DNA of 64,000 bases from Hymenopellis radicata (lineage: Eukaryota; Basidiomycota; Agaricomycetes; Agaricales; Physalacriaceae). This document shows positions 11,774 through 24,491 of this stretch, piece after piece. The first letter of the stretch is position 1; every line of letters begins with the position of its first letter. The translations under genes and the position numbers were made by a program. The notes under the pieces were generated by a model. It saw only the letters and a list, made by a program, of their open reading frames with translations, was not told the DNA's origin and searched no databases. The stretch covers positions 275,584 through 339,583 of the forward strand of contig JADNRX010000021.1 in NCBI GenBank assembly GCA_015501595.1, given 5' to 3'.

Positions 11774-13449
11774 ATGCCTAATGCCTCCAAGTTCGATTTT
11801 GCTGCTTGGCCTCCTCAGCTAACAGAGGATCAGCTCGAAGATCTACATCTCAAGGCGACCACTTATGCTCTCGCACATGGTCTGCTTTATCTCCCAGTAA
11901 GCCCGCGGCCGCCTTTGCCTACGTCTGCGATACATGCTCCTCTGTCACTACTCCCTTCTCCATTCCCTCGTCGGCTCTTCGAGTTCTCACAGAGAATACA
12001 ATCAACATACAATGTTCTGTATTCCAAAATAGCCATGGACGAAGAGTTCTTGGATCGCGTCATGGGAACCGAAGTCGGTGTTGGAAAGGTGGATGACTTT
12101 GTAGGACAGCTTTGGACGGGCTGGAAAGCGCTCAGAGATCACGGCGATGTTGCACAGGTATGCTACTTTGGTTGTACCATGGATCCAGCGCATCAATGTC
12201 CATTGAAATAGCATCTACAACTGGGCCTCTTTCGATCCGACTATCTCTTACATGAATCGGGGCAGGCCCAGCTTTCCTTACGGCAGGTCGAATTCAACAC
12301 CATTTCCGCGTCGTTTGGAACATTATCGGAAAAGGTTGCCGGTATGCACAGGTCAGCTCGTCAACTGTCGTTCGTGTATATCAACTTATGGCATCGGGTG
12401 TTAGATATCTGCACTCGTCGACCGGGTACTTTGATGTCTCGCCTTGGTTAACGCCCGACAATCTTCCTCCAAACAATACAATCTCAGGCTTAGCTGAAGG
12501 ATTGGCAGAGGCACATAAGGCTTACGGTGTTCCTCAGTACGGCATTTCACGTTTCTTGCGATGGGTCCGTTTCTCATTCGGATAGGGCTCAGATTCTATT
12601 CGTTGTGCAGCCTGGTGAACGCAACGTTTTCGACCAACGGTGGCTTGAATACGAGCTCCTTGACAAGTACGATTCGTCTCTAACTCCCCTCTCTTTCTGT
12701 TCTAAGCAATTTCCTAGATACTCTATCAAAGTCATAAGACAAACTTTCGATCAACTCGCACAGTCGGCCTCGGTGAACTCACAAACATCTGTGTTAACTG
12801 TCAAGCAGACGGAAATCTCGACCGTGTACTATCGCGCCGGTTACACGCCCACTGATTATCCGGTGCAATCAAACTACGACACTCGTTTCCTTCTTGAGCG
12901 TTCAAAGGCCATCAAGTGTCCGTCCATCCCTCTTCAGCTCGCTGGGGGAAAGAAGGTGCAGCAGGTGCTCGCCCAGCCGGGGGTTCTCGAGCGGTTCATC
13001 GACGCCACCGGAGCAGAGGAATTGCGTGCTAGCTGGATGGGGATGTGGGGACTGGATGAGGATGATGGTATACAGGAAGCATTGCGGAGACACCACGCGC
13101 TAGTGCTGAAGCCGCAGAGAGAAGGAGGCGGGAACAACGTTTACAAAGAAGCTATCCCCCGTTCCTAGAGACGTTGAAAGGAGATGAGCGTCATGCGTGG
13201 ATTGCGATGGAGCTGATTGTTCCTCCGGAAGGGCTGCAAGGGCACTTGGTTAGAGCAGAGCAGACTGGGAGTGTCAAGGCTGAGGTGGTGAGCGAGCTCG
13301 GGATCTTTGGGTACTCGCTGTTTGGAGGGAAGGATGTCGTGAAGGAGAAGGAGATAGGCTGGTTAGTGAGGACGAAAGGGAAGGACAGCAACGAAGGTGG
13401 CGTGGCCACCGGATTCTCTGTCCTGGACTCCCTCGTTCTTGTAGATTGA
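11774..13449 (+). CDS. GSH2: Glutathione synthetase (one-base frame break)
   Basis: This is an ATP-dependent cytosolic enzyme that joins glycine to gamma-glutamylcysteine in the last step of glutathione synthesis. Exons are 11774-12157, 12212-12351, 12405-12536, 12586-12666 and 12718-13449, giving about 489 residues. Recognisable family segments are QVEFNTIS, FDQRWLEYELL, the glycine-rich ATP loop LKPQREGGGNN at about 13115, and the C-terminal GGVATGFSVLDSLVLVD. The fourth intron (12667-12717) is 51 nt and open in frame, but its removal gives the conserved KYSIKVIRQTF. At the run of five C (13156-13160) one base is missing: the frame ends in TAG, while the next frame continues directly with FLETLKGDERHAW. 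This is probably a sequence error or a recent mutation. Confidence 0.9.
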
Positions 13450-13826
13450 ATGGGTGCGTCCATGAGGTTTTGGGTTTGAACGTCTTTCTGATAGTTCTCT
13501 AGAACTGTACAATTCGCGTAGGCCAAACGTATAGAGACGAGTGTACAGTAGGTATACCTTTTAGAACGAAGAGCGGGTTTCGACCACCAAGTGGAAAGGT
13601 ACACGGACATACCGAAAGACCTGATAGACTTCTCCAATACTGGATTGCACAGATGACGGAGAGTCTTGGCCGTGGTGACGACGAGGGTTGAAGTTTTACA
13701 CGGGATATGGTAAGGGCAACGCTCAGCCGATCCATTGTGGTTCCCGAGATATTTCCTAGCCCGATGGATACCCGCGCTCGAAATTTCTTCAAAAGCTGAA
13801 GCTTCGGGAACACGCAACATCCACAC

Positions 13827-14968
13827 ATGGCCCTCCGTCTTCTCTTTCCAGCGACTTTGGTGTTTGGCGTTGCCGCGTCGATCATCTACGATGGACGCGT
13901 TCCTCTCAGCATGGACAGTAGCGTCCTTGACGCGTCCTCGGAGCCATTCAATACGTGCGTTTTGTCTCTAATTTCTGACATTCGTGGTTCAAGCGCCCCA
14001 TAGTGCCGTGAAGGGATTTGAGGACGCAAGCCATGTAGTATGTTCTCTGTATACTCACGTGAAGTAAACCGTTCAAACAGCTAATGCACAACTGATAGTA
14101 CACCTCTTTCCTCGGTTCATCATCCGCGCCTACTGCCCTGTGCAATCCTCCCCACATCTTGCCTCAAGAGCAGACCGTCGGAATCACCATCGACTGGTCC
14201 TCCATATTCGTGCCAGGAAGCGGCGGGCCGCAGTATGGCTTCCGGCGCACAGAGCTCATCGCGCCGTCGTCCTTCAACCCCGCCATGGAGATCGGCACGA
14301 CGCGATTCCACTTTTCAATCAAAGCGGACGAGGAGCATCCGCTGGACTACACGCATGAATACCAAGTTGTCTTCATCGAGCCAGCGACGGATCTCATGTG
14401 TTTGGGGTGCAGCTGGGTGGGTACCCTTCCGCCACTCCGAGTCTGAAAACCTCTTCTTATACTAAGCGCGATGTACAGGTTCTCCGTTCACAATCCCTAC
14501 CGCGGAACTTCTCCCAGCAGTGAACGCCACGTCTTTCAAGATTCTGGATCACAATCTCAACGTTCTGTATGCGACTCCATTCAGCCTCGGCGCGTGGCAC
14601 AATTTCGCTGTCGACGTCGATTGGGATGCCTTGACACTTCAAGTGTCATATTCGACGGACGGGGACAAACTGAAGAGCGTAACTGGTGTGGTTCCCAATC
14701 TCAGTGCCGGCAACGGAGTACAGGGCGACTTCCACTTTGGAATTCTCAAGGTGAGGAAACCTGTGAATTCGCGACGTTTTAGAATCTCATGTCGCCTTTG
14801 CAGCTTCCGTTGGCCAACCCAGATGATACACCGGAACAGCAGGCGGACGTAGTGCACTATGGCATACAGATGGGAAATCTCGAAGGTCTCCTGTACTCGG
14901 GGCTTTCGTGGAGAGCACGTAGTGATACCAGTGGCTCAAGTAAACGTACAATATTTGTTGGCATTTGA
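13827..14968 (+). CDS. Secreted glycoside hydrolase family 131 (one-base frame break)
   Basis: This is a GH131 endo/exo-beta-glucanase, a small fungal family acting on beta-1,3, beta-1,6 and beta-1,4 glucans outside the cell. It starts with a short hydrophobic signal peptide (MALRLLFPATLVFGVAAS) followed by the typical IIYDGRVPL. Exons are about 13827-13954, 14004-14034, 14099-14416, 14479-14750 and 14804-14968. The conserved LPQEQTVGITIDWSS and GFRRTELIA are at about 14160-14260. Near 14381-14384 the frame slips by one missing base: before it the sequence reads VVFIEP, after it DGSHVFGVQLG in the next frame. The later exons then read on normally to ARSDTSGSSKRTIFVGI. The 3' end lies seven bases from the end of TRP4 on the other strand. 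Confidence 0.82.
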
Positions 14969-14975
14969 GTAAAGC

Positions 14976-16143
14976 CTATAATCCAGAAGACGCAGCCCTG
15001 CCCGCCTCTCGGAACGTCTCCAAAGCTTTCCAAGCGGCCCCCGACGTGACGCTCTCCATCGCCAACTTTGTTCCTTCCACGTAGTCGCTGGCTAATCCTG
15101 CCACGACGAGTAATGCAGACGCGTTCAAGAGAACGAAATGCAACTGAGGAATCAGATCTTTGGAATATCCGCCCCGGATGTGAGCAGTTTTTTGAAGATT
15201 TCCGCGTTCTCTGTCGGAGACCCGCCTGCGACGGTGGACAACGGATGAACCTCGAGCCCAAACAGGTCTGGATGGAGTGTCTGTTGTGTTATGACGCCGT
15301 CCTTGAGCTCCCACGCGTGCGTCGGTCCAGCACAACTAATCTCATCGAGACCCTCGTACCCGCAGACGACGAGCGCGCGCTCAACACCTCCGTCCCGCAA
15401 AGATTTCGCAAATGTCGATCCGATCTCTTTTTCTGCAATGCCGAGAACCATTCCGCGAGGTCTGGCGGGATTGATGAGGGCCCGAGGATATTGAACATGG
15501 TGCGAAACGGCAGTGCTTTTCGGTAAGGAGCCAGGAAAGCAAGCGCGGGATGATAGTGCGGCGCGAGAATAAAGGTGAACGGGACGCGAGGAATGGGCAT
15601 CGGCGTCCCGGGCGTCGGTGCGACGAACAGGCAGTCTAGTGATTCGAGCAGATCCGCTGATCCCGACGACGACGTCGAGGCGCGGCTGCCGTGTTTTATG
15701 ACTCGCGCCCCGGCGCCTGCTGCGACTATGCCCGCCGTTGTTGACACGTTGAACAGATTGTAGCCATCGCCGCCTGGGGAGCGTTAGATCTGCTTTGATA
15801 ACGATATAGAGCATGTACCAGTCCCGACGATGTCCACCACAAAGTCATTCTCCGTGTCTTGCACAGCTGCCTTCAATGACCGCTCTCTCAGCACCGATGC
15901 CGCGGCCGCCAATGACTCTGGCCGTCGTTCGACACGATGAATATGTAGTGCACTGAGAAAAGCGCCAATCTGTTCCGGTTTGACGACGCCTGGCGTGAAT
16001 AGGTGATTCAGCGCTTGCTTGAGATCTTCGGCGGAAAAATATTCGGGCGTCTCTACAAGTCGCTTCAAGAGCGGGCGGAACGAATCGTTGGTGGGCTCTG
16101 AGGTCTCCATAGTCGTCGTGGCCGACTTCCAGGACATGGTCAT
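14976..16143 (-). CDS. TRP4: Anthranilate phosphoribosyltransferase (two one-base frame breaks)
   Basis: This enzyme transfers the phosphoribosyl group of PRPP to anthranilate, the second committed step of tryptophan synthesis, in the cytosol. Exon 1 is 16143-15819 and exon 2 runs from 15773 to 14976. The PRPP-binding motif [15 protein letters not shown] is assembled across the 45-nt intron. Other family segments are [29 protein letters not shown] and [13 protein letters not shown]. Two single-base losses break the frame: one in GGGCCC at 15478-15483, between MFNILGP and LINPARP, and one near 15157-15161, between GADIPK and DLIPQLHF. Apart from these the protein is intact, about 385 residues. 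A second in-frame ATG lies two codons downstream of 16143. Confidence 0.9.
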
Positions 16144-16467
16144 CTCTACAGGCTGCTTTTCAGGTGGTGTGTATGTTACGAGTCAAAGATAACCATGTGC
16201 TGATTTACTCGTTACACGCGGTCACAGCAATTGTCCTCCTCATCGGTGGCTCGGAGGGGAAGAAATAAAGGACTGCACATACTAGATCGTAGGAGAGAAA
16301 ATACAACAGAAACGCGTTATCAGGCTTATTGCCGAGCGAGCCGTGACAATTTACTAAATAATAGCATCGCCAGGGACTGTCCAGGATCTTGCGCAACGAA
16401 ATGGGATTAGATATACACCGTATTGATGGTACACGTAGGAGATGCAGTCGACCTTAACCCTCGAGTC

Positions 16468-19400
16468 TTACCCGAACTTGAACCACTGTTTCGCCGTCTG
16501 TTCAGCTGCCAGACGCTTCGCCTGAAGAAAGACTCTTTTTAGGAAGGTGTTGGGGCGACTTTATTCCAGACTCACCTGTTCCGCCATACTCCTGCTCCCT
16601 TGCTCCAACGAGTTGAACTGATCTTCCAGATTCCCCAACATTTGTCCCCGATCATTCAAGGCGGACGTGAGCCGGTTGTACAAACTGCTCTGAGTGGCTG
16701 ATGCAGATGCTGCGAGCGATGCTGCGCCCTGGGACACACCACTGAACGACGAATTTCCAGTAACCTCCGGTTTGGGTTGAGGAATAGGTCGATTTGGACC
16801 ACCAACTAGTACGACGAATTTAGACCAAGCCGGTTCAATTAGAGCATCAGTACTCACAGAGTTCATCGATTTGGGCCCCACTGACGGACTGGTTGCCGAA
16901 TGCGAACCAAGTTCCCAACAACGAAGCAGGTGCCATCGACACCGGCTGAGGTTGGGCAGGCACACTGCCTTTAGTGGCAGTCAAGTCAAAATCTGGCATA
17001 GGCAAGGCACGTCGCATGTTAAAAACCGTGCCATAAACAGCGCTTTGTACCATCCCAGAACGCGGATGGAAGTTCCACCCGACAAAGTCTCCTGATTTGT
17101 CGACGGACAATGACCTGGAAAAAGATATGTAAACTTGATAACACCTCAGGGAGCATGGCTACGCACGATACCGTTGGGGGCATTGAAACGGTACATATTA
17201 ACTCGAGATGTGGTACAGAGTAGACTAGTCCTTCATGCCTATCAGTTAATGCTACTAGAGCACAGAACCTAGGACGTTCAATGAGACATTATTTAATTGA
17301 ACAACAATCTTGAAAGGAACTGACCAAGCCTTCCAACGAGTTTCGCGGTCTTCAGGTTGCCCGTCTTTGTCCCCCAATCTACACGCCCAATTCTATCTCC
17401 GTCAATGGCATCAAATGTCTTGACGCCTTTCGTACTCGCCACGATGAGGTAAGTAGGCGCAGTAGAAATCGGATCCAGGACGTTCGACAGCCGGAGTCGA
17501 GTTGCACGACAGTCGACTCCGGACTTCCGATCGACTACAAATGTTCCCTCTGGTAAGGGATCGGCTATAGCATCCACCGGCTTAAAGCTAGGAGAACACG
17601 TCCAGGCGGAATTAGCGCCACGCTGTAACGTGTATACTTCCCCAGGACCTGAGTTCCTGATAGCGATGAGTCGAAGTCCGGGATTTTTGTCTACAAGAGG
17701 ATGTCAGGAAAGACGACGGTGCCAACAAAAGAGTCTACCTGTCGAAAGCGGACTGACGGTCCACGTCAAGGACGTTATTGGGTCAACGGAGCGATGGCCT
17801 AAAGGCACAATGGAATGCCTTTTCGCTTTGCTCTCCGGTCCTTGGCGTAGGAGAATAGTTGGTCCACGCAAGTCAATCACGTATAGAGAGCCGTCGCTGT
17901 AGCCCACCGCCATGAAACCTACAAAGCAATCAGCTGTGACTTGCAAAATTCCGGCCGTGTCACTCACCGACATCACAATTCGCGCATGCAGTTATTGAAC
18001 CCTTCGCTGGCGAGAACATGACGAATGGAGAGTACCTGTAACCCCTTCCAAGCGTCAAATGGTCTAGGTACACGAATTCTGGGTTTGTCGACTTCCTATA
18101 TGCGCCAGGATCGTGTTGCCCAGAATAGAGCCGGAATACGAACAGATCACCAGTAGACAGAGTGACCACCACTTCAAGAGATTCACTAGCGAAATGCACT
18201 GAATGTATAGCAACAGGTAGGTCCGACCGAGGAACGATCCGTTCAGCCACCGCTGGGTCGTACACAAGGAGATTCAAGTCGATAGTCAAGTGTGGTAAGG
18301 GATTAGGGAAATCGAAGTCCACAGGATCCGGTCGCACAGTCAGAAGAAGCTGGGTGCTCATGTCGTAGAAATGGACGGTGAGGTCGTTTGTGTGGGTTAT
18401 GAGGATACGGTTGGGTTGAAACTAGGCTCGAGTGTTTGAATCGGGTAACGTCGGCGGCATGAGAGATCATACCTTGGAACCTTTTGCGTCAAGCTCCTCA
18501 TTCCAGGCACATCCACCGCGCAGTGGAAGTCCTTCTGCCACACCTGGACCTCCACCAGAGACCAAATTCTGTTGTGCATCTCGCTCGACCACTCTCAGCT
18601 GCCCATTCATGATATTTGAGGACAAAGTCCATGGGAGTACTTGCAGCTTTGGGTCGCTGCTCAGCTCCACCATCGTCAACGTTGAAGACAGTTCGTCAAT
18701 AGCATCCTCATCCTCGTCCGAAGACGATATAGGTCCTGGTTCAGACTGGGGAGATGTAAACGAGGGTGGAGGAAACTGCTGAGCTTTCATTGCCCGTGTT
18801 CCACCCGCTGCTTCCGTCATGATAAGGATGGATACAGGATCAAAAGCATTGTTGAAATGCGGGCTTGACTTTGGAACAAGGACATAGTCCTGAACAACTT
18901 GATCCGTTGCATAAAAATGTGCGTTGACTGGATCAACAGAGTCACGCATAGCTGACCGGAAAAATGGATGTAGAGACCCCGGAAGAACAGGTGTAGGCGG
19001 TTCAGGAGGATTGAAAGCAGGAAACCACTGGACGGTGACACCAGGGGCATCACTTGCACGAAGACCACCAAGGACAACAAGGGATGTAAAACCACCACGG
19101 GGATCCGTGGAGTCGGAAAATGAACTCCAGGACATCTTGAATATAGGTTCCCTGTCGATTGGAGGTGGTTTAGCATCAGCGGTCTTTGAGATGTGAGCCT
19201 CGAGAGCGTCTGCGTCTATGACGTGGACATCAGTTTCGTCCAACGTTCTAACCAAGAGTGGTTGATCCTCATCCTCCAGAGCCCAGTAGGCTATTATACC
19301 ATCCGTATAACCAACCGCAAAAAAGTGGCCTGCTGGATGAACGGCGATGCTGGTAACCTCTGGCTTTCTTGGCATAAGAATATCCTAAGAGAGAATGAAC

Positions 19401-20488
19401 ATAAGCATTAAGGAGCCCGGAAGAACACTGACGGGGTCTCCAAATCCACGACCCCCAGGAGCCCCAGGAAGGATGATCAATTCGTACACCCGTAGAGTAT
19501 TTCGCTCAGTCTACGGAATGCTGTATGAGTTGACGGGATACATCGAGGAGTGACAACACACAGACAAGATCACATAAAATCACTCCTCCTGGGAAAGCGC
19601 TGAGATGACGAGGCACTAAAAGATAACAGACTTACCACCATATACTACAAAAAGTAGATTTAGATTCCTTGGATGTATTACCGCGTCTATAGCGGTCCCG
19701 CTGTAGGCGAGTTAGCAACATATCTGGCAGCAAGCTCGAATACTGACGCTGTAGATGAAGAAGCATCGAACATTCCGCTCTTGGCCATCTTATCGGCATA
19801 TAATTTCCACATATTAGGTGCGGTGTAGGCTGACTTTCTGCGGCAAACTAGATCGTAAGTCCGCACTTCCCCGAGTTCAGAGATAACAGAGCCTATTGGA
19901 ACGTGAGAGTGCGATGAGAGATATTGTGGATGGTCCAACGTGTGAATGAGATGGAGACAGAGTTAAGGAGCTATTCAAACTGTTTAGTAACTGGGCAACG
20001 CGACACAGCCGCATAACGAACTTCACATTGTCAAATGAAGCAGAGGTGATGTATTTCGGTCTTCCGTAATTAGATAGGTCCCATAGATGAAGGCGACTGT
20101 GTTCATCTGGCTTAGGATGAGGAAAAGGACGTTCATGAGCAGACCAGCACATACCAACGCAGACCAGACTGAAAGTGGACGTGGATATTTGCAAAAATTT
20201 CACTGCAGCGCGATCCGGTACGCTGAGGAGGACATATACGCCTGGCCTGCCAAATATTTGAATCGTGCCGCGAAGTGTGCCTTGCAAATTCGTTCATTGA
20301 AGGTTCTTCAGGAGCGAGTTTCGCTCACCAGCAGCAAGCAATCCTGAAACGGGATCTACGGCGACGGCAGCAAGGTCCTGTGTGAATTCAAAATGGCTGA
20401 GCTCGCCAATGATCCAGTCTTCCCCGTCGTGGAGATCCGATGAGAGGTCTGGGTAGGTGGAATCGTAGCGCTTGATATACTTGCTCAT
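16468..20488 (-). CDS. SRO7: Tomosyn / Sro7 / lethal giant larvae WD-repeat protein with C-terminal R-SNARE-like segment
   Basis: This is a WD-repeat regulator of exocytosis that binds plasma-membrane SNAREs and acts at sites of polarised growth. The start MSKYIKRYDSTYPDL is at 20488 and the stop at 16468. Recognisable family blocks in order: LHLWDLSNYGRPKYI (about 20070), YTAPNMWKLYADKM (about 19810), HPRNLNLLFVVYGG (about 19660), ERNTLRVYELIILPGAPGG (about 19470), TSIAVHPAGHFFAVGYTDG (about 19330), NRILITHTNDLTVHFYD (about 18400) and ALVALTDRHEGLVYS (about 17220). A glycine/serine-rich linker precedes the last 60 residues, a SNARE-like helix (LEDQFNSLEQGSRSMAEQAKRLAAEQTAKQ split over an intron) ending WFKFG. 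There is no membrane anchor. At least ten short introns are needed; exact boundaries in the N-terminal third are less certain. Confidence 0.88.
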
Positions 20489-21916
20489 CGCGCTTGGCGC
20501 AGCTGATATATGGCAGAGATGGTATCACGAAGAGTTATAGGACGCCTCTCCGGGCTGAAATCGGGACAATCGCAAAGGCGACTGGATGAAGGCTTGAAGC
20601 AGAGGTCGTATTGGCATGACATCATGCCGAAACAGGGTCAGCCTGCCGTTCGTAACCGCAAAACTGTTTGTTCCTCCTACTAGCCACTCTCAACCATGAC
20701 ATGCATCACAGCCTCAGAGTTGCTGGTCGTCGTGACGGAAATACGGCGCTGCGAAATGTGCTGCAATGCTTTTTTTCCTTACGCCTAGCGCTGGTAGTCT
20801 CTGCGAACCTACTAGTCCCTACGCATGGAACATATTGGACTGAACTAGGCCTGCTACATGCTCTTCCGCGTATCTTAACCGCTTCTCTTACTGGTATTCT
20901 ATCCGTGCCTTATCAACATCATGGCCATCCTCACACTCCTAATCCTTAGGGTCGGCGTCTTTCCAGTGTCCCAATTTTAGTCCGTGAGCGGAGGATGATG
21001 AGTGATGCTATTTACCGTCCCCCGACCCCGATGCTCAAGCAATGGAAGGTCAAAACACAATCAGTGATGCTACCTGTGCTGTGCTATGAAGCTTCAATTT
21101 GGACCAGATAACGTACTTAGTCCTTCGAACACTCAAATACGAATACTCTGGCTTACCCATTCGCGAAGGCGGGTCAGCGTAGTGACCGTATTTGACTAGA
21201 CGCTGCGAAACTAGGACATCTAGGACAGAGTCGAGGCTTATCTTGATGCTGGGCGCCTGGAAACAAGGAATTATGGAGTCGAGTCACTCGAACTGAATGG
21301 AAAAACATGGCGCGCACCCTGGTCCAGTGCATTCACTGGCCGACACGGATTGGATCTCTGCGCCCGTGATGAAGACCATACCGAACGATGTCACAGACCT
21401 CGTCTCGGTGCATTGTTTTCTGACAGCTCTGACAGCTGACATCAAGAGGAAAATCACATGTAACATTTTAACATTGTGCCGCCCCACAATAGGCAAATTT
21501 GGCAATGACTCTTTCCTATCGACGGCTTCGCTTCATCTTTACTTTCCTGCGACCTCCCTACACTAGTTATGTCTGTAGTGGGCCCCACACTTGTTTCACT
21601 CAACACACGCGCTGAACTTGCTAAGTTCCTTCTACTTCCGATCATCACGATTTTCCGGACAAAACAGCGGGCGAGCTGGATGGGGCAACACGCGCCTGGC
21701 GCGCCGAGGTGGAGCCGTTCCGATAACGGGCCCATCCTCTGCACACTGAAGCCAGTGATCCAAAACATAGCGGCTGTCGACTCGTTTAGTCATGCATCGG
21801 AGGCGTAGCAACATCCTTTAAATACAGCAGAGGCTTGGCTACAATTCCTCACGATTCGTTTAAACGAAGAACAACACACACACACACACACTTCTCCAAA
21901 TCCCTCTTTCATTCCG
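20489..21916. other. Divergent intergenic region with a CA microsatellite
   Basis: About 1.4 kb separate the starts of the tomosyn gene and the alpha/beta hydrolase gene. Short reading frames on both strands have no domain and no splice partner. A (CA)n run at 21874-21891 lies just before the hydrolase start and is probably in its 5' UTR. I see nothing else that can be named. Confidence 0.5.
21874..21891 (+). repeat. (CA)n dinucleotide microsatellite
   Basis: There are about nine CA units, 26 bp upstream of the hydrolase start codon. The tract length may vary between strains. Confidence 0.8.
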
Positions 21917-24019
21917 ATGATTGTCATCTCCTGCCCAACTGGACATCCCGCACACAACGAGGAACACCACGACGACCAAGAAACATGTTGCAAAGAGCTG
22001 AAGCGGTTGGAAGCTCTCGTTCACCATTACTCGACCCCGGGAGTCGCCCCACCCTCTGCTCGTATGACCCCGAGCTTAAAGATACACGAGCAGCCCGAGT
22101 GGAAGTCGTGGTACGCGTGGAAATATGCTTGGTTTGTGGCCACCAAAGGTACGCGATCGTCGCCTCTACAGCGTGACACTATCTGACGCGTTATACTTAT
22201 CAGCTACTCAAATGACTGGTGACGCCCTATCTCACACCATCTGGGGTCCGCGCAAAAAGTCATGGGGTATTCAGATGACTCTGATGTCAAGTTTAATGCG
22301 CGGTGCTGGTCAGCACACTGAGCTTATGGATGTGGTGCGTCTTTTCTTCCTCAAACAAAGTCAAACGTGTTGATCTTGCTTCAGCCTTCGATTCGTACCT
22401 TCATGGGCATGGGTGGATTCGGTCCTCCGCCCGCCGACGCTCTCCTCACGCCTGTCACCTTCCAAGTCAAGCGTAGACGTCTGCGCGGTATACTGGAGTC
22501 CTTGGACGCACAAGAGACTGGGACTCGCGAGCTCTCTGGGGAGTGGATCGTCGGCAAGCGTACTTGGCAACGTTTGCAAACCGAGTGGAAAGCTGCTCAG
22601 GTCGGTCAACAGCGACGACACAACCCGCATAAGCCGACTGAGCGAGTTATCTTATACATACACGGAGGCATGTCCGCGTTTCAAGTATCTCATTCCGATA
22701 ATGACTTTTTTCATCGCAGGAGCCTACTACGTTGGAAGTGCAGAAGAGAAGAGAATTATCTCAGTGCCATTGGCGCAGTACACGGACGCCCGTGTATTCT
22801 GTATGTCTAACTATTATGCGCCTACTTCCTCACTCTGACGCGTTCCATGTAGCTTTAAACTATCGATTGGCGCCGGAATGCACGTTCCCCGGACCTCTTC
22901 ACGACGCGGTTAGTGCGTACTTCAGGCTGACAGAAGACTTGCACATCCCCCCAGAAAACATCCTCGTCTCTGGTGACAGTGCAGGTGGAGGACTATCTCT
23001 AGCCTTGTTGATGTACCTCCGCGACAACCACTACCCGCTCCCAGCCGGTGGTATCTTGATGTCTCCATGGGTCGGTGAGTATAACGCCGTTCCCGAGCTT
23101 CCCGGTCACTTTCTTATTTTCAATGTAGACATGACGATGAGCGGCGCGTCGTGGGACTCCAATGCGGCTTACGATGTTATCCCGGTGTTTTCGCCTGACG
23201 ACCATATGAACCCCATCGCTAACTATCTTGGCGCGGGCATGGAGAAGTATCTCATGCACCCATATGCGAGCCCGATATTTGGAGATTTCAAAGATCTTCC
23301 TCCTCTGCTTATTCAGTCCGGCGACTCTGAAGTCCTCCAGGACGAGATCACACTTTTAGCAAACCGAGCGGAGCTGGCCGGGGTCAAGGTCCGGCATGAA
23401 GAATACCAGGATGGCGTACGTGTTTTCTCATTATTTTCAGCGTGTTCTGGATTGCTAAATGAGGAATTCCATCTAGGTTCATGTCTTCCAGACCTTCCCC
23501 TTCCTCAAGATATGGCACGTCGCGTTCATGTCGATGCGTACCTTTGTACAGGACAACCTTCCACACCTTCAACGGGCTATGCCTAAGCTCTTCTCAGAGA
23601 AGGCTGAGCGCTTCATGGAGACGGAAATGGACAACCACACCTCGATGGCCGTCAGCGCTGATGGGCGCGTCGCGTCAGTGGGTGTCAAGGGCTTAGAGGA
23701 CGATTCGGACGGGAACAGTACCGTCTATGACTCTGACGACGATCACTGTACAGGGTGTGGGCATGGGAAGACGTGGTCGCTAGAGCAGCACCACCCAGAT
23801 GAACCCGAGGTGAAGATTTCCGTTGTGCCACCCTCTTCTCCGTCCACACCAGGCCCGGACGCCGATGTGCTTTCGAAAGGCCTAAGGCGATTGTCGGATT
23901 CACACAGGTCCTCATCACGGTCGCGCTCGAGGGGCCGTCCTATTATTTCCGAGAAGTCTTCTCCTGCTCGTCCAGAGCTTACAAGTGTCGACATGGCGTG
24001 GCAATTCTGGGCAACTTAG
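21917..24019 (+). CDS. Alpha/beta hydrolase, hormone-sensitive-lipase type, with extended C-terminal tail
   Basis: This is a serine esterase/lipase of the HSL-like group. The oxyanion motif HGGAYYVGSA is assembled across a GC-AG intron (22678-22719). The nucleophile motif GDSAGGG is at about 22974-22994. The acid is in LLIQSGDSEVL (about 23310), and the histidine is in the VHVFQTFP segment at about 23478-23500. NYRLAPE and SPWVDMTMSGASWD are also typical. The last 150 residues after the catalytic domain are acidic and then Ser/Arg-rich (SSSRSRSRGRP) with a CTGCGHGK cluster and no known fold. About eight exons join without frame breaks. Neither signal peptide nor membrane segment is clear, so the protein is probably intracellular. 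The substrate is unknown. Confidence 0.85.
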
Positions 24020-24491
24020 ACGCTGTTCAGTTAATTTTACTTTACCATCCTTATTAATGGGCTTCACGATACCACTACTCGCATATACACCTCAAATATC
24101 TATGTAATGTATTAATATTTAGCATTATAGACATATAGAATATAACAACAGCTTGCAGATTTTGTATGCGGCGCACTTGTGTGGCGCGTCTCAGAAAAGA
24201 CCATATTTCATACGAACTCGACCTCAGATACTGAAGTACTGACGCCGCAGACATCAGAATCAATGGACGACGTAGAAACCAGGACAAACACTAACTTCCG
24301 ACTGCCTTGCTGCCAGTGAATGCTCAGTATTCCTCTAGGCACATCGTTTAAATACTATTAAAACCTCAGATAATGCCCATTACCACCGTTGAATCGATAA
24401 TTGTTTGCTACTTAACTGACAATCTTGCGACGTATACATACTTGACGAACAGAAAACATCCCATGTGATGCATCGTTCGTACAATCGCCGT
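24020..24491. other. Convergent 3' intergenic stretch
   Basis: This lies between the stops of the hydrolase (plus) and the NTF2-like gene (minus). It is AT-rich around 24100-24140 and holds no supported feature. Confidence 0.5.

Noticed and set aside
12667..12717. A retained in-frame insertion in glutathione synthetase
   Set aside because: The 51-nt segment has intron signals, and removing it restores the conserved strand KYSIKVIRQTF, so it is treated as an intron.
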